From Kitasatospora mediocidica KCTC 9733 (GTDB lineage: Bacteria; Actinomycetota; Actinomycetes; Streptomycetales; Streptomycetaceae), in assembly GCF_000744225.1 (NCBI RefSeq), contig NZ_JQLN01000001.1:682001-746000 (forward strand): DNA of 64,000 nucleotides, given 5' to 3'. Every line of letters starts with the position of its first letter. Position 1 is the stretch's first letter. Made by a program: the position numbers and the translations under genes. A model generated the notes under the pieces. It did not search any database and was not told the origin of the DNA. It worked only from the letters and a program-made list of their open reading frames with translations. Positions 42,401 through 53,610 of this stretch are shown in pieces.

Positions 42401-45400
42401 ACGGCCACCGGGACAGCGGCGGTGCCGGTGCCGGCCGGGTCGACGAGCAGGCCGCGACTGCGCCGCGTCACCCGCCCGGTGAGCACCACACCGGTGCCGC
42501 CCCCGTCGCCGGGGACCTCGACGACCGTGCCGAGCAGCGGGTGCCCGGTGCTGCGGGCGCCGAGGGCCTCGGCGTCCACACCGGTGCCGCTCTCGACCCA
42601 GTACCGCTCGTGCTGGAAGGCGTAGGTGGGCAGGTCGGCGCCGACCTGCGCGACCGGCCGCCCGAGGACGGCGGGCCAGTCCACGTCCACGCCCCGGACG
42701 TGCAGTTCCGCGAGCGCCGTGAGGACGGCGGTGTCCTCGGCGGTGTCGGTGCGCAGGGTCGCGACGCACCCTCGCTCCTGCGCGCCGAGCGTGCCGAGCG
42801 CCATGGCGGTCAGGACCCCGCCCGGGCCCAGTTCGAGGTAGGTCACCGCGCCCTCGCGTTGCAGCGACGCGACCGCGTCGCCGAACCGCACGGCGTGACG
42901 CACCTGGTCCACCCAGTACGCGGGAGTCCCGAAGTGCCCCTCCTCGGCCGGCGCGCCGGTGAGGGTGGAGACGACCGGGATGGTGCCCGGCCGGTACGGC
43001 AGCCGGGCCGCGACGGCCTCGAACTCCGCCAGCATGGGGTCCATCAGGGGCGAGTGGAAGGCGTGGCTGACGGCAAGTCGCTTGGTCTTGCGGCCGGTGG
43101 CCGCCAGCTCGGCAGCGACGGCCAGCACCGCGTCCCGCGCACCGGAGAGCACCAGCGCGTCGGGGGCGTTGACCGCCGCGATGCCGACCACGCCCGCCGC
43201 CCCGGCCAGCAGCGGCGCGACGTCGGCCTCGGTCGCCTGGACGGCGACCATCGCGCCGCCTGCGGGCAGCGCCTGCATCAACCTCCCACGGGCGGCGACC
43301 AGTTCACCGGCTGCGGCGAGGTCCAGGATACCGGCGGCGTGGGCGGCGGTGATCTCGCCGATCGAGTGACCGGCGAGCAGGTCCGGCCGCACGCCCCACG
43401 AGGTGAAGAGCCGGAACAGCGCGGTCTCCAGGGCGAACAGCCCGGCCTGGGTGTACATCGTCTCGTCGAGCAGCGCGGCCTGCGCCGTGCCGGGGTCGGC
43501 GAAGACGACCTCGTGCAGCGGCCGCGCCAGGTGGCCGTCCAGGTGCCGTTCGACGGCGGCGCAGGCGGCGGCGAAGGCGTCCCGGAAGACCGGGAACGCC
43601 GCGGCGAGCTCGCGGCCCATGCCGGCCCACTGGCTGCCCTGCCCGGTGAAGAGGAAGGCCAGCTTGCCGTCCGCGTCGACGGAGTTCCCGACGACGGTCG
43701 CGGCGCCGGGCGCGCCCTGTTCGAGGGCGCGCAGGGCGTCGGCCAGTTGCTGCCGGTCGCCGGCCAGGACGACGGCGCGGTGGTCGAGCCGGGCCCGGGT
43801 GGTGGCGAGCGCGTGGGCCGTCTCGGCGACGGAGAGGTCGGACCGGTCGTCGACGAAGCGGGCGAGGCGCCCGGCCTGGCCGCGCAGGGCGGCCGCCGTG
43901 CGGGCCGACACCGGCACCAGCACGGGCACCGGCACCGCTACGGCGACGGGTGCGGCGTCCGGCTGCGGCGCGACGGGCTCGGGGCGCGCCGCGCCGTCGG
44001 CCGGCGCCTCCTGGACCACGACGTGCGCGTTGGTCCCGCCGATGCCGAAGGAGGAGACCCCCGCGCGGCGCGGCCGGCCGGTCTGCGGCCACTCCCGGGC
44101 CTCGGTCAGCAGCTCGACCGCGCCCGCCGACCAGTCCACATGGGTCGAGGGCTGGTCGACGTGGAGCGTGCGGGGCAGGATGCCGTGCCGCATCGCCATG
44201 ACCATCTTGATCACACCGGCCACGCCGGCCGCGGCCTGCGTGTGGCCGATGTTCGACTTGACCGACCCGAGCCAGAGCGGCCGGTCGGCGGGGCGGTCCT
44301 GGCCGTAGGTGGCCAGCAGCGCCTGCGCCTCGATCGGGTCACCCAACACCGTCCCGGTGCCGTGCCCCTCCACCACGTCCACGTCGGCGGTGGACAGGCC
44401 CGCGGTGGCCAACGCCTTGCGGATCACCCGCTGCTGCGAGAGCCCGTTCGGCGCCGTCAGACCGTTGGACGCGCCGTCCTGGTTCACCGCGCTGCCGCTG
44501 ATCACCGCCAGCACCTGGTGCCCGCGCCGACGCGCCTCGGAGAGCCGCTCGACGAGCAGCACGCCCACGCCCTCGGCCCAGCCGGTGCCGTCCGCGCCGT
44601 CCGCGAAGGCCTTGCAGCGGCCGTCCGGGGCCAGACCGCGCTGCCGGGAGAACTCGACGAAGGTCTCCAGGTTGCCCATCACCATCACGCCGCCGGCCAG
44701 CGCCATCGAGCACTCGCCGCGGCGCAGCGCCTGGGCGGCCAGGTGCAGGGCCACCAGTGAGGAGGAGCACGCCGTGTCGACCGTGACAGCCGGTCCCTCG
44801 AAGCCGAACTGATAGGCGACGCGGCCCGACAGGACGCTGGCGGAGCCGCCGGTGAGGCGGAAGCCCTCGACGCCGGCCGCGTGGTGCATCCGCACGGTGT
44901 AGTCGTGGCTGTTCACGCCGACGAACACGCCGACGTCCTGCCCGCTCAGCCCGGTCGGGTCGATCGCGGCGCGTTCGAAGGCCTCCCAGGAGGTCTCCAG
45001 CAGCAGCCGCTGCTGCGGGTCCATCGCCAGCGCCTCGTTCGGCGAGATGCCGAAGAAGCCGGCGTCGAACCCGGTGGCGTCGTCGAGGAAGGCCGCATGG
45101 CGGACGTAGGTCTTGCCGGGGCTGTCCGGATCGGCGTCGTAGTGCCGCTCGACGTCCCAGCCCCGGTCGTCGGGGAACTCGGTGACGGCGTCGACCCCGC
45201 CGGCCACCAGCCGCCAGAGGTCCTCCGGGCTGGCCACGCCGCCCGGCAGACGGCAGGACATCGCGACGATCGCGATCGGCTCGTCCGGATCGGCGGCCGC
45301 CGTGGCGGCGGCGCCGGCGGCGGCGCGGTCCGGGGTGGTGTCGCCGAAGAGCCTGGCGCGCAGGTGCTCGGCGAGAGCCACCGGTCGCGGGTAGTCGAAG

Positions 45401-48400
45401 ACGATGGTCGCGGAGAGCGTGAGGCCGCTCGCGGCGGCCAGCCGGTTCCGCAGCTCCACGGCGGTCAGCGAGTCGAACCCGGCCTCCTTGAAGGCCCGGT
45501 CGGCCCGGACGGCGTCGGGGCCGGCGTGACCGAGCACGTTGGCGGCGTGCCGGCGCACCAGGGCCACCAGCTCCTCGCTCTGCTCGGCCGAGCCCAGGCG
45601 GGCGAGGCGCTCGCGCAGCGAGGCTGTGGCCGAGCCGTCGGCGCTCCGGGCGGTCCGCCGCCCGGTGGGCGCCAGAGCGCGCAGCAGCGGGGCGACGGGC
45701 CCGGTGCGGGCGGCCGTGCGCAGGGCAGGCAGGTCGAACCGCGCGGCCACCAGGGCCGCGGGCGTCGCGGCGTCGGCCCGCAGCGCGGCGTCCAGCAGCG
45801 CCATCCCCTCCGCGTCGGAGAGCCCGACCATGCCCAGCCGCTTGGTGCGCTGCAGGTCGGCGGAGCCGAGGTGGCGGGTCATGCCGCTGGCCTGACTCCA
45901 GTAGCCCCAGGCGAGCGAGACGCCGGGCAGGCCGAGCGCGCGGCGGTGGTGGGCCAGGGCGTCCAGGCAGGCGTTGGCCGCCGCGTAGTTGCCCTGGCCG
46001 GGGTTGCCCAGGACGCCCGCGGCCGAGGAGAACAGGACGAACGCGGCGAGGTCCAGGCCCCGCGTCAGCTCGTGCAGGTGCAGCGCGGCGTCCAGCTTCG
46101 GCCGCAGCACGGTGTCGAGGCGCTCCGGGGTCAGCGCCGTGACCACCCCGTCGTCCAGGACGCCGGCGGTGTGCACGACGGCGGTCAGCGGGTGCTGCGC
46201 CGGTACCTCGGCCAGGAGGGCCGCGAGCTGCGCCCGGTCGGCGGTGTCGCAGGCGGCGACCGTCACGGTGGCGCCCAGGGCGGTGAGTTCGTCGCGCAGG
46301 GCGTCCGCGCCGTCGGCGGCGGGGCCGCGGCGGCTGACGAGCAGCAGGTGCCGGGCGGCGTGCGCGGTGACCAGGTGCCGGGCGACCAGGGCGCCGAGCG
46401 TCCCGGTGCCGCCGGTGACCAGGACGGTGCCGGCGGGGTCGAGGGCGCTGACGGGGTCGGGGCCGGGCGCGTCGGCGGGGCGGTCCGGGGTCGCGGCGCG
46501 CACCAGTCGGGGCACCTCGGCCACGCTCCCGAGCACCCGCACTCGCGGTTCGCCACTGGCCAGCACGGACGGCAGCAACATGGCTGCGGCGTCGTCGAGT
46601 TCGGCGATCACGATGCGGTCCGGGTGCTCGGACTGGGCCGAGCGCAGCAGGCCGGACACCGCGGCGGTCGCGAGGTCGGCCGGGTCGCCGGTGGCCGTCA
46701 CGACCAGCCGGGACTGCCCCAGGGCGGGTGCGGCCAGCCACGCCTGCAGCAGGGCCAGGGCAGCGGCGACGGCGGTGCGCGGGTCGCCGCCCGCGTGCTC
46801 CACCGCGTAGCGCAGGACGTCCGGGGCAGGCCCGTCCGGGCCGGCCAGCGCCTCGACATCGCCGGCGGTCGTCACCAGGGCCGTGCTGACGGCGGCCGCC
46901 GCCTCGTCCACAGCGGGCAGCGCCAGCTCGGACCACTCGACGCGGAACAGCGCGTCCTGGGTCAACTCCCGGGTGATCCCATCCTGTTCGGGCGAGAAGG
47001 GCCGGGCGAGCACCGCCTCGGCGACCAGCACCGGCGCGCCGGTCGGGTCGCTCAGCTCCAGGCGCGTGCCCTCGTCCGGTGTCCCGGACGTCCGCGCCCG
47101 TACCTCGTCGGCGCCCGAGGCCAGCAGGGTCACTCCGCGCCACTCGGCCGCGATCATGCCCTCGGGGACCGCCGTGCGGACCGCCGCGTCCAGCAGGGTG
47201 GGGTGCAGGCCGTAGCGGTCGGCGCGGCCGGCCGCTTCGTCCAGGGCGAGTTCGGTCGCGGGCCCGCCGGCGAACCGGAAGGCCGGAGCGTCCACCGGGG
47301 CGGGCGCCAGGGTGCCGTGCGCGTGGCGGGTCCACTCCGTGTCCAGCGCCGCTTCGTCCGCGCGCGAGTACACCTCGACGGTGCGCCGCCGCGTGGCATC
47401 GGCCTCTCCGACGATCATCTGAACGGCCCGGCCACCGCGCAGCGGGAGCACCACGGGCCGGTCGACGGTCAGTTCGGCGACGGTCGGGGTGCCGACCTCG
47501 TCGCCGAACCGGATGGCCAGCTCGACCAGGGCCGCGTTCGGCACCAGGACGGCGTCCCCCAGCACGTGCCCGGCCAGCCAGGACTGCGCGCCGAGCGACC
47601 ACCGCGCGGTGGTCATGAAGCCGCCCGAACCCGGGATGCCGACGATCGCGCCGATCAGCGGGTGGTCGACGGTGGCCTGGCCGAGCGAGGCCGCGTCGGT
47701 CGCGGGGGCGGTCTGCAACCAGTAGTGCTGGTGGTCGAAGGCATAGGTCGGCAGGTCGACGCGGGTGCTGTCGGCGCCAGTGGGCAGGACGCCGGTCCAG
47801 TCCACGGCCACGCCACGGACGAAGAGTTCGGCCATCGAGGTCAGCAGGCGACGGGGGCCGCCCTCGTCGCGGCGCAGCGATCCGGTCACCAGGGCGTCGG
47901 CGTGGGCCTCGTCGACGAGTTCGCTGATCGGCTGGACGAGGACGGGGTGGGCGCTGGACTCGACGAAGACCGTGTGACCCTCGCTCAGGAGCGTGGCGAC
48001 CGCCGGTCCGAAGCGCACCTGACCGCGCAGGTTGCGGTACCAGTAGCCGCCGTCCAGCACCCCGGGCTCGGCGACCCACTCGCTCGTCACGGTGGAGAAG
48101 AACGGGATCTGCGGCGCCTGGCTGCGGATGTCCGCGAACGCCTCCGCCAACGTCTCCTCGATCGCCTCCACATGCCGCGTGTGGGACGCGTAGTCCACCG
48201 CGACCCGGCGCACCCGGACACCGTCCGCCGCCAGGACCTCCAGAGCCTCGTCCAGGGCCTCGGCGTCACCGGCGACCACGACGGACGCCGGACCGTTGAC
48301 GGCCGCGACCTCCACGCGGTCCGCCCAGCGCTCCAGGCGCTCGACCGCGTCCGTCTCCGACAGCGCCACCGACGCCATCCCGCCCCGACCCGCCAGGCTC

Positions 48401-51400
48401 CCGGCGATCACCCGGCTGCGCACCGCCACGATCCGGGCGGCGTCCTCCAGCGAGAGCGCACCCGACACGCAGGCCGCCGCGATCTCGCCCTGCGAGTGAC
48501 CCACCACCGCGTCCGGGACCACGCCCACCGACGCCCAGAGGGCGGCCAGACCGACCATCACGGCGAAACTCGCGGGCTGGAGTACGTCCACGCGCTCCAG
48601 CAGCTCGGCCGGGGCCTCACCGCGCAGCACGTCCTCCAACGACCAGTCCACCCACGGACCCAGCGCGACCGCGCACGCCGCCACCCGCTCCGCGAACACC
48701 GGTGAGGAGTCCAGCAGTTCACGGCCCATGCCGACCCACTGCGAACCCTGCCCCGGGAACACGAGCACGAGCTTGCCCGCAGCGGACACGCTGCCCGTCA
48801 CCACGCCCGGAGCGGACTCACCCCGCGCCAGCACGGCCAACCCGGCCAGCGCCTCGTCCGTCGACCCCGCCACCACCACCGCACGCTCGTCCATCAGCGC
48901 GCGCCGGGAGACCAGCGCACCGGCCAGCGCCACCGTGCCGCCCGCCGCCGCGAGGTCCGCCAGTCGCTCGGCCTGGCCCGCCAGCGAGGCGGCGCTCTTC
49001 GCCGACACCACCAGCGGCACGACCCCGTCGGGCTCAGCCGCAGCGCCGGACTCGGCCTGCTCCTCGGGTGCCTGCTCCAGGATCAGGTGCGCGTTCGTTC
49101 CGCTGACGCCGAAGGAGGACACCCCGGCCCGGCGCGGGCGGCCGGTCTCCGGCCACTCCCGTGCCTGCGTCAGCAGCTCGACCGCGCCGACCGACCAGTC
49201 CACCTGTGCGGACGGCGCGTCCACGTGCAGCGTCGACGGCATGACGCCGTGCCGCAGCGCCTGCACCATCTTGATCACACCGGCGACACCGGCTGCGGCC
49301 TGGGTGTGGCCGATGTTCGACTTCAACGAGCCCAGCCAGAGCGGATGTTGGGCGTCACGGTCGCGGCCGTAGGTGGCCAGCAGCGCCTGCGCCTCGATCG
49401 GGTCACCCAGCACCGTCCCGGTGCCGTGCCCCTCCACCACGTCCACGTCGGCGGTGGACAGACCCGCGTTCGCCAGCGCCCTGCGGATCACCCGCTGCTG
49501 CGAGAGCCCGTTGGGCGCCGTCAGACCGTTGGACGCGCCGTCCTGGTTCACCGCCGAGCCGCGCAGGACCGCCAGCACCTGGTGCCCGTTGCGCCGCGCC
49601 TCCGACAGCCGCTCCAGCACCACGACACCGGCGCCCTCGGCCCAGCCCGTGCCGTCGGCCGCCTCCGCGTACGACTTGCACCGCCCGTCCGTAGCCAGCG
49701 CGCGCTGGCGCGAGAACTCCACGAACGTGTCCGGCGTCGCCATGACGGTCGCGCCGCCGGCCAGCGCCAGCGAGCACTCCCCGCGCCGCAGCGCCTGCGC
49801 CGCCAGGTGCATCGCCACCAGGGACGACGAGCAGGCCGTGTCGACCGTCACCGCCGGGCCCTCGAACCCGAACACGTACGACACCCGGCCCGACGCCACG
49901 CTCGACGCCGTTCCGGTGGCGACGAAGCCCTCCAGCTCCGCCGGCGCCGCACCGCCCGCGCCGTAACTCTGGCCCATGACGCCGGAGAACACCCCGACGT
50001 CGCTGCCCTTCAGCGTGCCCGGGTCGATACCGGCCCGCTCCAGCGCCTCCCACGAGGACTCCAGCAGCAGCCGCTGCTGCGGGTCCATGGCCAGTGCCTC
50101 ACGCGGCGAGATCCCGAAGAACCCGGCGTCGAAGAGCCCGGCGTCGCGCAGGAATCCGCCCCGGTCCGTGGTGGAGGTGCCGGCCTTGTCCGGATCCCCC
50201 GAGAACAGCCCGTCCAAGTCCCAGCCACGGTCGGTCGGGAAGCCGGACAGGGCTTCCCTGCCCTCGGACACCAGCCGCCACAGGTCGTCCGGGCTGCCGA
50301 CGCCGCCCGGCAGCCGGCACGCCATGCCGACGACCGCGATCGGCTCGTCCGGATCGCCGGGGACTGCCCGCAGGTCCGCCTCCGGGGCCTCGTCGATACC
50401 GAGGACACCGGCCCGCAGGTGGGCCGCGAGCGCCTGCGGCGTCGGGTGGTCGAAGCTGACGGTGGTGGGCAGCCGCAGCCCGGTGCTCTCCGTCAGGCGG
50501 TTGCGCAGTTCGACAACGGCGAGCGATGTGAGACCGAGGTCGCGGAAGGCCCGGTCGGCCGGGATCGCCCCGGTTCCCGGGCGGCTCAGTACGGCGGCGG
50601 CCTGGGTGCGGACGAGTTCTTCGAGCAGGGCGAGTTGGGCGCGCTCGTCCAGCTCCGACAGGCGTGCGCGCAGGGCGGCGGTGACCGCCTCGTCGGGCCG
50701 GGCCGCCGGGGGCGGCGTCGCGACGAGGGCGGCGAGCAGCGTCGGCACCGGGCTGTCCGGGGCGATCGTGCCGGTCCGCAGCGCCACCAGCGCCGGGGCT
50801 CCCGTCTCGATCAGCACGTCGAACGCGGCGAGCCCGTCCCGCAGGCGCCGTGCCTCGCCGTCGGCGGCGGAGCCGCCGTCCGACGCGTGGGGGTGACTTC
50901 CCGACCGGGAGGGGTGGCTCCACGCCAGCACCGCACCGGTGCCGCCGCGCAGCCGGCGGCCGTGCGCCAGCGCCTCGGTCAGCGCCTCGGTGACGGCCGT
51001 CTGCGGAGCGTCGGGCGATCCCAGGGTGCCGGCCGTGCCGGTGACGGCGACGAAAGCGCAGAGTTCGGCATCGGCCGTCAACTCATCGAGGATCAGGGCG
51101 AGTTCAGGATCTTCGGCGGCGTGCACGACGGCGGTCACCGGGCGGCCGAGGCCGACCAGCGCGGCCCGCAGCGCGGCCCGGTCGGCCCCTGCGGCGGCGA
51201 TCCGGGTGATCTCGGCCCCGACGGGCTCGTCCGCCGGTGCGGGGCGGTCGGCCGCTGCCGGGGAGTCGACCAGCAGCAGGCGCTCCACCCGGTGCACGGT
51301 GGCCAGGTGGCGCACCAGTGCGGCGCCGGTCGCCGTGTCGGCCCCGGTGACGACCACGGTCGCGCCGAGGCCGGCCGAGCCGCCGGCGTCCGGACGCTCG

Positions 51401-53577
51401 GCGACCGGCACCCGGAGCAGCCTGGGGACCAGCAGTTCCCCTGCCCGTACCGCGAGTTGGGGCTCACCGGAGGCGACGGCGGCCACCAGGGTCCCAGCCT
51501 GCACACCAGCGCCGGACGACCCGTCGGGGCCGGCTTCGAGGTCGAGGTCGAGGTCAAGGACGGTCACGGTCGCAGGGTGCTGCCCGTCGGCTTGGACGGA
51601 CCGCACGACGGCCCAGAGCGGGGCGCCCGCCAGTGCCGCGTCCCCGGCGGCGGCGGCCACCGCACCGCGGGTGAGGACGATCAGCCGGGTCGCGGCCGGG
51701 GCCGGGGCCGCCAGCCACTCGGCCAGCTGACGGCCGTTGGCCCGCCCGGTGGCCAGCGGGTCCGCGCCGGCGGCCACGGCCGGCGGGGCGAGGAGCGTCA
51801 CGGCGGGAACCGGCTCACCGGCGGCCACGGCGGCGTCCAGGGCCGCGAGGTCGGGGTGCCGGCGGACGTCGAGGCCGGCGGCCCGCAGGCCCTCGGCCAG
51901 TACGTCGGCCAGTGCCTCGGCGGCGCCGATCACCGCCCAGTCGGTCGCGGCGGGCCCGGGGGCGGCCGAGGGCTCGGCCGGCGCCGGTACCCAGGCCGGG
52001 GCCAGCAGGGCGTCGTGGTGTCCGTCGGCGGCGTAGCGCAGTCGGGCGGGCTGGTCCGCCAGCAGGCGCCGGACGATCTTCCCGGAGGCCGTCCGGGGGA
52101 TGCCGGCGACCTCGTAGACCCGCTCCGGCAGCTTGTACGCGGACAGCTGCGCGCGGCAGCGCTCGATCAACTCGGCGGTGTCGAGGCCCGCCGGGCCCGG
52201 GACGACCCAGGCGACCGGAACCTCGCCGAGCGTGTCGTGCGGCACGCCGGCCACGCCGGCGTCGGCCACGCCCTCGACCGTGCGCAGGACCGCTTCGACC
52301 TCGTCGGGGTGGATGTTCTCGCCGCCGCGGATCACCAGGTCCTTGAGACGGCCGCAGATGGTGAAGTAGCCGGCCTCGTCGCGCCGGGCCAGGTCGCCGG
52401 TGTGGAACCAGCCGTCCTGCACCGCCTCGGCCGTGGCCTGCGGGCTGTTGTGGTAGCCGACCATGACGTTCGGTCCGCTGACCCAGACCTCGCCCTCCTC
52501 GCCGGCCGCGACGTCCAGGCCGGTGCGCGGGTCGACGAGCCGCACCCCGACGCCCGGCACGGGCAGGCCGCAGGAGCCCTCGACGTGCGCGGCGTCCGGC
52601 GGGTTGATGGTGATCGCCCCGCACGTCTCGGTGCTGCCGTAGGCGTCGACCAGCGGCACCCCGAAGCTCTCCTCGAAGGAGCGACGCAGCTCGGAGCCGG
52701 TGACGGCGCCGCCGACCAGCCCGATCCGCAGGTCGGGCAGCGACAGGCCGGTCCGCCGGGCGGTGGCGACCAGGTGGTGGTAGGTGGTGGGGACGCCGGC
52801 CAGGAAGGTGGAGCGGTCCTCGCGGAGCGCGGTCAGGATGTCGTCCGCCGAACTCCCGTCCATGATGCGGGCGGTGGCGCCGGCCACCGGGACGGACAGC
52901 ACGCAGGCGATGTGCGAGAGGCTGTGGAAGAGCGGCAGCGGCCACAGCACGCGGTCCTGCTCACAGAGGCCCGGCACGGGCACGTAGCAGGAGGCGACAG
53001 ACCAGAGGCAGTTGCGCTGGGTGGACAGCACGCCCTTGGGCCGGCCGGTGGTGCCCGAGGTGTAGAACATCCAGGCCACCTCGTCCAGGCCGAGGTCGTC
53101 GGGGGCCTGCGTCTGCGGCTCGGTGACGGCGAGTTCGTCGAAGGAACGGGTGCCCGCCGGGAGCGGTGCCGGGCCGGCCACCAGGACGTTGGCACCGAGC
53201 GTCGGGGCAGGCAACAGGCGCAGAAACGTTTCGGCGTGACCGGCGTCGGTCAGCGCGAAGGCCGCGCCGCTGTCGGTCAGCAGGTACGCGGTCTCGGCCG
53301 GCGTGACCTGCGGGTTGATCGGCACACCGATCCCGCCGGCCCGCACGACGGCGAGGTAACCCTCCACCATGGCAACGGAGTTGCCGAGGCACAGGGCCAC
53401 TCGGTCGCCGCGCCGGACGCCGAGGCCGGCCAGGTGACCGGCCAGCCTCCGCGTCCGTGCTTCGAGCTCTCCGTAGGTGACCGCGTGTCGGTCGTCCTCG
53501 AAAGCGATCTTGTCCGTGAGACGGACCGCGTTCTCCCGGAGGATGACCGGGAGCGGGGTGATCAGTTCGGGGCGCAC
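36496..53577 (-). CDS. Modular type I PKS gene A: CoA-ligase loading module and modules 1-3
   Basis: First PKS gene, 5693 residues. The GTG at 53577 is preceded by GGAAGGAG and follows the P450 stop by 33 nt, so the two are probably co-transcribed. Domains by residue: CoA ligase 1-520, degenerate KR about 590-930, ACP about 985-1060; module 1 KS 1077-1497, AT 1605-1930, DH 1963-2217, KR about 2230-2630, ACP 2673-2733; module 2 KS 2765-3190, AT 3306-3626, degenerate DH 3675-3930, ACP 3983-4063; module 3 KS 4087-4507, AT 4617-4940, KR 5036-5460, ACP 5540-5613; C-terminal docking tail ending [19 protein letters not shown]. The protein activates a free carboxylic acid, loads it on its own ACP and extends it three times. 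The starter acid cannot be named from sequence. The frame is open throughout. Confidence 0.95.
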   Translation of the reverse strand: MRPELITPLPVILRENAVRLTDKIAFEDDRHAVTYGELEARTRRLAGHLAGLGVRRGDRVALCLGNSVAMVEGYLAVVRAGGIGVPINPQVTPAETAYLLTDSGAAFALTDAGHAETFLRLLPAPTLGANVLVAGPAPLPAGTRSFDELAVTEPQTQAPDDLGLDEVAWMFYTSGTTGRPKGVLSTQRNCLWSVASCYVPVPGLCEQDRVLWPLPLFHSLSHIACVLSVPVAGATARIMDGSSADDILTALREDRSTFLAGVPTTYHHLVATARRTGLSLPDLRIGLVGGAVTGSELRRSFEESFGVPLVDAYGSTETCGAITINPPDAAHVEGSCGLPVPGVGVRLVDPRTGLDVAAGEEGEVWVSGPNVMVGYHNSPQATAEAVQDGWFHTGDLARRDEAGYFTICGRLKDLVIRGGENIHPDEVEAVLRTVEGVADAGVAGVPHDTLGEVPVAWVVPGPAGLDTAELIERCRAQLSAYKLPERVYEVAGIPRTASGKIVRRLLADQPARLRYAADGHHDALLAPAWVPAPAEPSAAPGPAATDWAVIGAAEALADVLAEGLRAAGLDVRRHPDLAALDAAVAAGEPVPAVTLLAPPAVAAGADPLATGRANGRQLAEWLAAPAPAATRLIVLTRGAVAAAAGDAALAGAPLWAVVRSVQADGQHPATVTVLDLDLDLEAGPDGSSGAGVQAGTLVAAVASGEPQLAVRAGELLVPRLLRVPVAERPDAGGSAGLGATVVVTGADTATGAALVRHLATVHRVERLLLVDSPAAADRPAPADEPVGAEITRIAAAGADRAALRAALVGLGRPVTAVVHAAEDPELALILDELTADAELCAFVAVTGTAGTLGSPDAPQTAVTEALTEALAHGRRLRGGTGAVLAWSHPSRSGSHPHASDGGSAADGEARRLRDGLAAFDVLIETGAPALVALRTGTIAPDSPVPTLLAALVATPPPAARPDEAVTAALRARLSELDERAQLALLEELVRTQAAAVLSRPGTGAIPADRAFRDLGLTSLAVVELRNRLTESTGLRLPTTVSFDHPTPQALAAHLRAGVLGIDEAPEADLRAVPGDPDEPIAVVGMACRLPGGVGSPDDLWRLVSEGREALSGFPTDRGWDLDGLFSGDPDKAGTSTTDRGGFLRDAGLFDAGFFGISPREALAMDPQQRLLLESSWEALERAGIDPGTLKGSDVGVFSGVMGQSYGAGGAAPAELEGFVATGTASSVASGRVSYVFGFEGPAVTVDTACSSSLVAMHLAAQALRRGECSLALAGGATVMATPDTFVEFSRQRALATDGRCKSYAEAADGTGWAEGAGVVVLERLSEARRNGHQVLAVLRGSAVNQDGASNGLTAPNGLSQQRVIRRALANAGLSTADVDVVEGHGTGTVLGDPIEAQALLATYGRDRDAQHPLWLGSLKSNIGHTQAAAGVAGVIKMVQALRHGVMPSTLHVDAPSAQVDWSVGAVELLTQAREWPETGRPRRAGVSSFGVSGTNAHLILEQAPEEQAESGAAAEPDGVVPLVVSAKSAASLAGQAERLADLAAAGGTVALAGALVSRRALMDERAVVVAGSTDEALAGLAVLARGESAPGVVTGSVSAAGKLVLVFPGQGSQWVGMGRELLDSSPVFAERVAACAVALGPWVDWSLEDVLRGEAPAELLERVDVLQPASFAVMVGLAALWASVGVVPDAVVGHSQGEIAAACVSGALSLEDAARIVAVRSRVIAGSLAGRGGMASVALSETDAVERLERWADRVEVAAVNGPASVVVAGDAEALDEALEVLAADGVRVRRVAVDYASHTRHVEAIEETLAEAFADIRSQAPQIPFFSTVTSEWVAEPGVLDGGYWYRNLRGQVRFGPAVATLLSEGHTVFVESSAHPVLVQPISELVDEAHADALVTGSLRRDEGGPRRLLTSMAELFVRGVAVDWTGVLPTGADSTRVDLPTYAFDHQHYWLQTAPATDAASLGQATVDHPLIGAIVGIPGSGGFMTTARWSLGAQSWLAGHVLGDAVLVPNAALVELAIRFGDEVGTPTVAELTVDRPVVLPLRGGRAVQMIVGEADATRRRTVEVYSRADEAALDTEWTRHAHGTLAPAPVDAPAFRFAGGPATELALDEAAGRADRYGLHPTLLDAAVRTAVPEGMIAAEWRGVTLLASGADEVRARTSGTPDEGTRLELSDPTGAPVLVAEAVLARPFSPEQDGITRELTQDALFRVEWSELALPAVDEAAAAVSTALVTTAGDVEALAGPDGPAPDVLRYAVEHAGGDPRTAVAAALALLQAWLAAPALGQSRLVVTATGDPADLATAAVSGLLRSAQSEHPDRIVIAELDDAAAMLLPSVLASGEPRVRVLGSVAEVPRLVRAATPDRPADAPGPDPVSALDPAGTVLVTGGTGTLGALVARHLVTAHAARHLLLVSRRGPAADGADALRDELTALGATVTVAACDTADRAQLAALLAEVPAQHPLTAVVHTAGVLDDGVVTALTPERLDTVLRPKLDAALHLHELTRGLDLAAFVLFSSAAGVLGNPGQGNYAAANACLDALAHHRRALGLPGVSLAWGYWSQASGMTRHLGSADLQRTKRLGMVGLSDAEGMALLDAALRADAATPAALVAARFDLPALRTAARTGPVAPLLRALAPTGRRTARSADGSATASLRERLARLGSAEQSEELVALVRRHAANVLGHAGPDAVRADRAFKEAGFDSLTAVELRNRLAAASGLTLSATIVFDYPRPVALAEHLRARLFGDTTPDRAAAGAAATAAADPDEPIAIVAMSCRLPGGVASPEDLWRLVAGGVDAVTEFPDDRGWDVERHYDADPDSPGKTYVRHAAFLDDATGFDAGFFGISPNEALAMDPQQRLLLETSWEAFERAAIDPTGLSGQDVGVFVGVNSHDYTVRMHHAAGVEGFRLTGGSASVLSGRVAYQFGFEGPAVTVDTACSSSLVALHLAAQALRRGECSMALAGGVMVMGNLETFVEFSRQRGLAPDGRCKAFADGADGTGWAEGVGVLLVERLSEARRRGHQVLAVISGSAVNQDGASNGLTAPNGLSQQRVIRKALATAGLSTADVDVVEGHGTGTVLGDPIEAQALLATYGQDRPADRPLWLGSVKSNIGHTQAAAGVAGVIKMVMAMRHGILPRTLHVDQPSTHVDWSAGAVELLTEAREWPQTGRPRRAGVSSFGIGGTNAHVVVQEAPADGAARPEPVAPQPDAAPVAVAVPVPVLVPVSARTAAALRGQAGRLARFVDDRSDLSVAETAHALATTRARLDHRAVVLAGDRQQLADALRALEQGAPGAATVVGNSVDADGKLAFLFTGQGSQWAGMGRELAAAFPVFRDAFAAACAAVERHLDGHLARPLHEVVFADPGTAQAALLDETMYTQAGLFALETALFRLFTSWGVRPDLLAGHSIGEITAAHAAGILDLAAAGELVAARGRLMQALPAGGAMVAVQATEADVAPLLAGAAGVVGIAAVNAPDALVLSGARDAVLAVAAELAATGRKTKRLAVSHAFHSPLMDPMLAEFEAVAARLPYRPGTIPVVSTLTGAPAEEGHFGTPAYWVDQVRHAVRFGDAVASLQREGAVTYLELGPGGVLTAMALGTLGAQERGCVATLRTDTAEDTAVLTALAELHVRGVDVDWPAVLGRPVAQVGADLPTYAFQHERYWVESGTGVDAEALGARSTGHPLLGTVVEVPGDGGGTGVVLTGRVTRRSRGLLVDPAGTGTAAVPVAVLLDLLVRAGSETGSGAVRQIAVETPLTLPEHGHLQLRVSVEAPGRGGLRRAGVHSRPDGREREPWTCHARALLAPGLPEPAFDLRTWPSASEAGEVVAGELAGVRRLWQRDGRILADIELPAELVDEAGTFTLHPALIDTALRVLAAHTGGEAPGDRGREPAARADLAVYAEGATALRLRITAIDGGRRLVELADAEGEPVAAFGPLTLQGTADGADSADTSADPSVAGHPTADGTLARRLVRRGAAAGGSMAARLAGLAGTEQHRVLLELVQESAAVVLGHLGAESFDANQPFRDLGFDSLSAVKLRNRLHDFTGLSLPSSLVFDYPTPSALAGHLRAELLGEGPESAPAPTAAATDPDEPIAIIAMSTRLPGGVSTPEELWTMVAEERDGLSAFPADRDWDVDRLYHPDPAHAGTSYTRFGGFLHDAAQFDAGLFGISPREALAMDPQQRLLLETSWEALERAGIDPLSTRGRDIGVFTGIVHHDYVTRLREVPEDVQGYVMTGTSSSVASGRVSYVFGFEGPAVTIDTACSSSLVAMHLAAQALRSGECSMALAGGATVMASPDAFLEFSRQRGLSADGRCKAYSATADGTGWAEGVGVVVLERLSEARRNGHQVLAILRGSAVNQDGASNGLTAPNGPSQQRVIRRALANAGLSASDVDVVEGHGTGTSLGDPIEVQALLATYGQDRDPERPLWLGSLKSNVGHTQAAAGVAGVIKMVQAMRHGVMPATLHVTEPTPQVDWTAGAIELLTEAREWPRNGHPRRAAVSSFGASGTNAHVILEEGPESAPAEPTSAVGGVLPLVVSAKSTASLTGQAARLASFVEAAAAPLTGVAGALVSRRAALSERAVVVAGSTEEALAGLAALARGESSPGVVSGSVSGPGRTVLVFPGQGSQWVGMGRELLDSSAVFAERVAACAVALGPWVDWSLEDVLRGDAPAELLERVDVLQPASFAVMVGLAAVWASVGVIPDAVLGHSQGEIAAACVSGALSLEDAARIVAVRSRVIAGSLAGRGGMASVALSETDAVKRLERWADRVEVAAVNGPASVVVAGDAEALDEALEVLAADGVRVRRVAVDYASHSRHVEAIEETLAEAFADIESQAPQIPFFSTVTSEWIRDAGVLDGGYWYRNLRGQVRFGPAVASLLSEGHTVFVESSAHPVLVQPINEVFDTSADDSVQLRAVVGGTLRRDEGGLRRLFLSMAELFVRGVAVDWTSLLPAGADTVDLPTYAFDRRHFWLQEGETTDGPGSAAEGADADFWAAVEQTDADSLAQLLDLTSADQHDALRTVVPVLMDWRGRRRRRSSAEKLRYNVTWRPLEREATGVPGGTWLVVVPSGQAADASTGDLLAALAGQGLDLVPLEVAAAEATRAGLAERLTGVLAEHDVAGVLSLLALDPGAATGPQHASATVATLALMQALGDTGAGRPLWCLTRGAVNIGIQDTLTAPAQAALWGLGRAAALEFPDRWGGLIDLPAATDARTAQYLLGALNGSAGDDQLAVRRSGVYSRRLLRKPAPEPTAGGGWQPGGTVLVTGGAEGLGRHAALWLARSGARRLIVTTNDRTPEEGLAALRGELAELGTDITVVSCADSDRVQLARLVAESPADQPLTAVLHAADMAWTSSVADTGAADLAEVFAAKVDTAFWLDELFADTPLDAFVVFSSIASVWGGGGQGVSGAANTVLDALVEWRRGRGLRATSIAWGALDQIGAGMDEATLAQLRRRGVLPMAPEVAMTAFEQAVGAQEKFVTVADMDWDAFIPAFTSVRVSPLFADLPEADAALRASQPDSENSDTTSSLVDSLRAVPEAEQSRILLKLVCGHAATVLGHSSAESIGPLQAFQEVGFDSLAAVNLRNSLHVATGLRLPATLIFDYPTPDALVGYLRSELLRDTGDDLDGREDDLRRALADVPFARFKEAGLLDGLLALATAEDGAAAEASAPAAGADADLIDAMDVADLVSRALRTTN
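36740..41320 (-). other. PKS module 3: KS-AT(methylmalonyl)-KR(redox-inactive)-ACP
   Basis: KS 41320-40060 (TACSSS, EGHGTGT, NVGHTQ); AT 39730-38760 with GHSQGE and YASH (methylmalonyl-CoA). No DH follows. A linker with a run of arginines (WRGRRRRR) leads straight into a KR (38470-37190). That KR has GGAEGLG in place of GGTGxLG, ADMAWTS in place of AGVLDDG, and GVSGAAN in place of GNYAAAN, so cofactor motif, LDD and catalytic Tyr are all lost. ACP 36960-36740 has VGFDSL. Reduction is not expected, so the beta-keto group should survive. KRs of this kind in macrolide PKSs can still epimerise the methyl centre, which is possible but not shown here. Confidence 0.87.
41390..45285 (-). other. PKS module 2: KS-AT(malonyl)-DH(inactive)-ACP, no KR
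   Basis: KS 45285-44010 (opening [22 protein letters not shown]); AT 43660-42700 with GHSIGE and HAFH (malonyl-CoA); DH-like region 42555-41780 in which the HxxxGxxxxP motif is replaced by [12 protein letters not shown] (no His) and no YGPxF is seen. ACP 41630-41390 has LGFDSL. A linker of about 50 residues separates DH from ACP, with no room for a KR. The keto group made here should be kept. Confidence 0.87.
45380..50349 (-). other. PKS module 1: KS-AT(methylmalonyl)-DH(degenerate)-KR-ACP
   Basis: KS 50349-49090 (TACSSS, EGHGTGT); AT 48765-47780 with GHSQGE and YASH (methylmalonyl-CoA); DH-like region 47690-46930 keeping His in [10 protein letters not shown] but with Asp for the motif Gly, no YGPxF block, and LLDAAVRT where active copies read LLDAALH. 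KR 46900-45690 has GGTGTLG, LDD and NYAAANA, so it should be an active B-type. ACP 45560-45380 has GFDSL. Net prediction: a hydroxyl next to a methyl-bearing carbon. Confidence 0.87.
50400..53577 (-). other. PKS loading module: CoA ligase-KR(degenerate)-ACP
   Basis: The N-terminal 520 residues are an AMP-forming acyl-CoA ligase: [11 protein letters not shown] (near 53055), [24 protein letters not shown] and the catalytic Lys in [10 protein letters not shown] (near 52080). A KR-shaped region (52010-50760) follows, with GADTATGA for the nucleotide motif and APQTAVTEA where Tyr is expected, so it is redox-dead and probably structural. The ACP (50625-50400) reads [12 protein letters not shown] with the phosphopantetheine Ser in place. 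No AT or KSQ is present. CoA-ligase loading modules are known from rapamycin-type and aryl-primed PKSs, where they load free acids. Confidence 0.88.
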
Positions 53578-53610
53578 CTTACCGCTGACTCCTTCCGGAG
53601 AGACGGGGAG

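Noticed and set aside
50760..52010. Loading-module KR region as an ER or an active KR
   Set aside because: It has KR-like spacing but GADTATGA for the cofactor motif and no Tyr, and no ER NADPH motif is seen.
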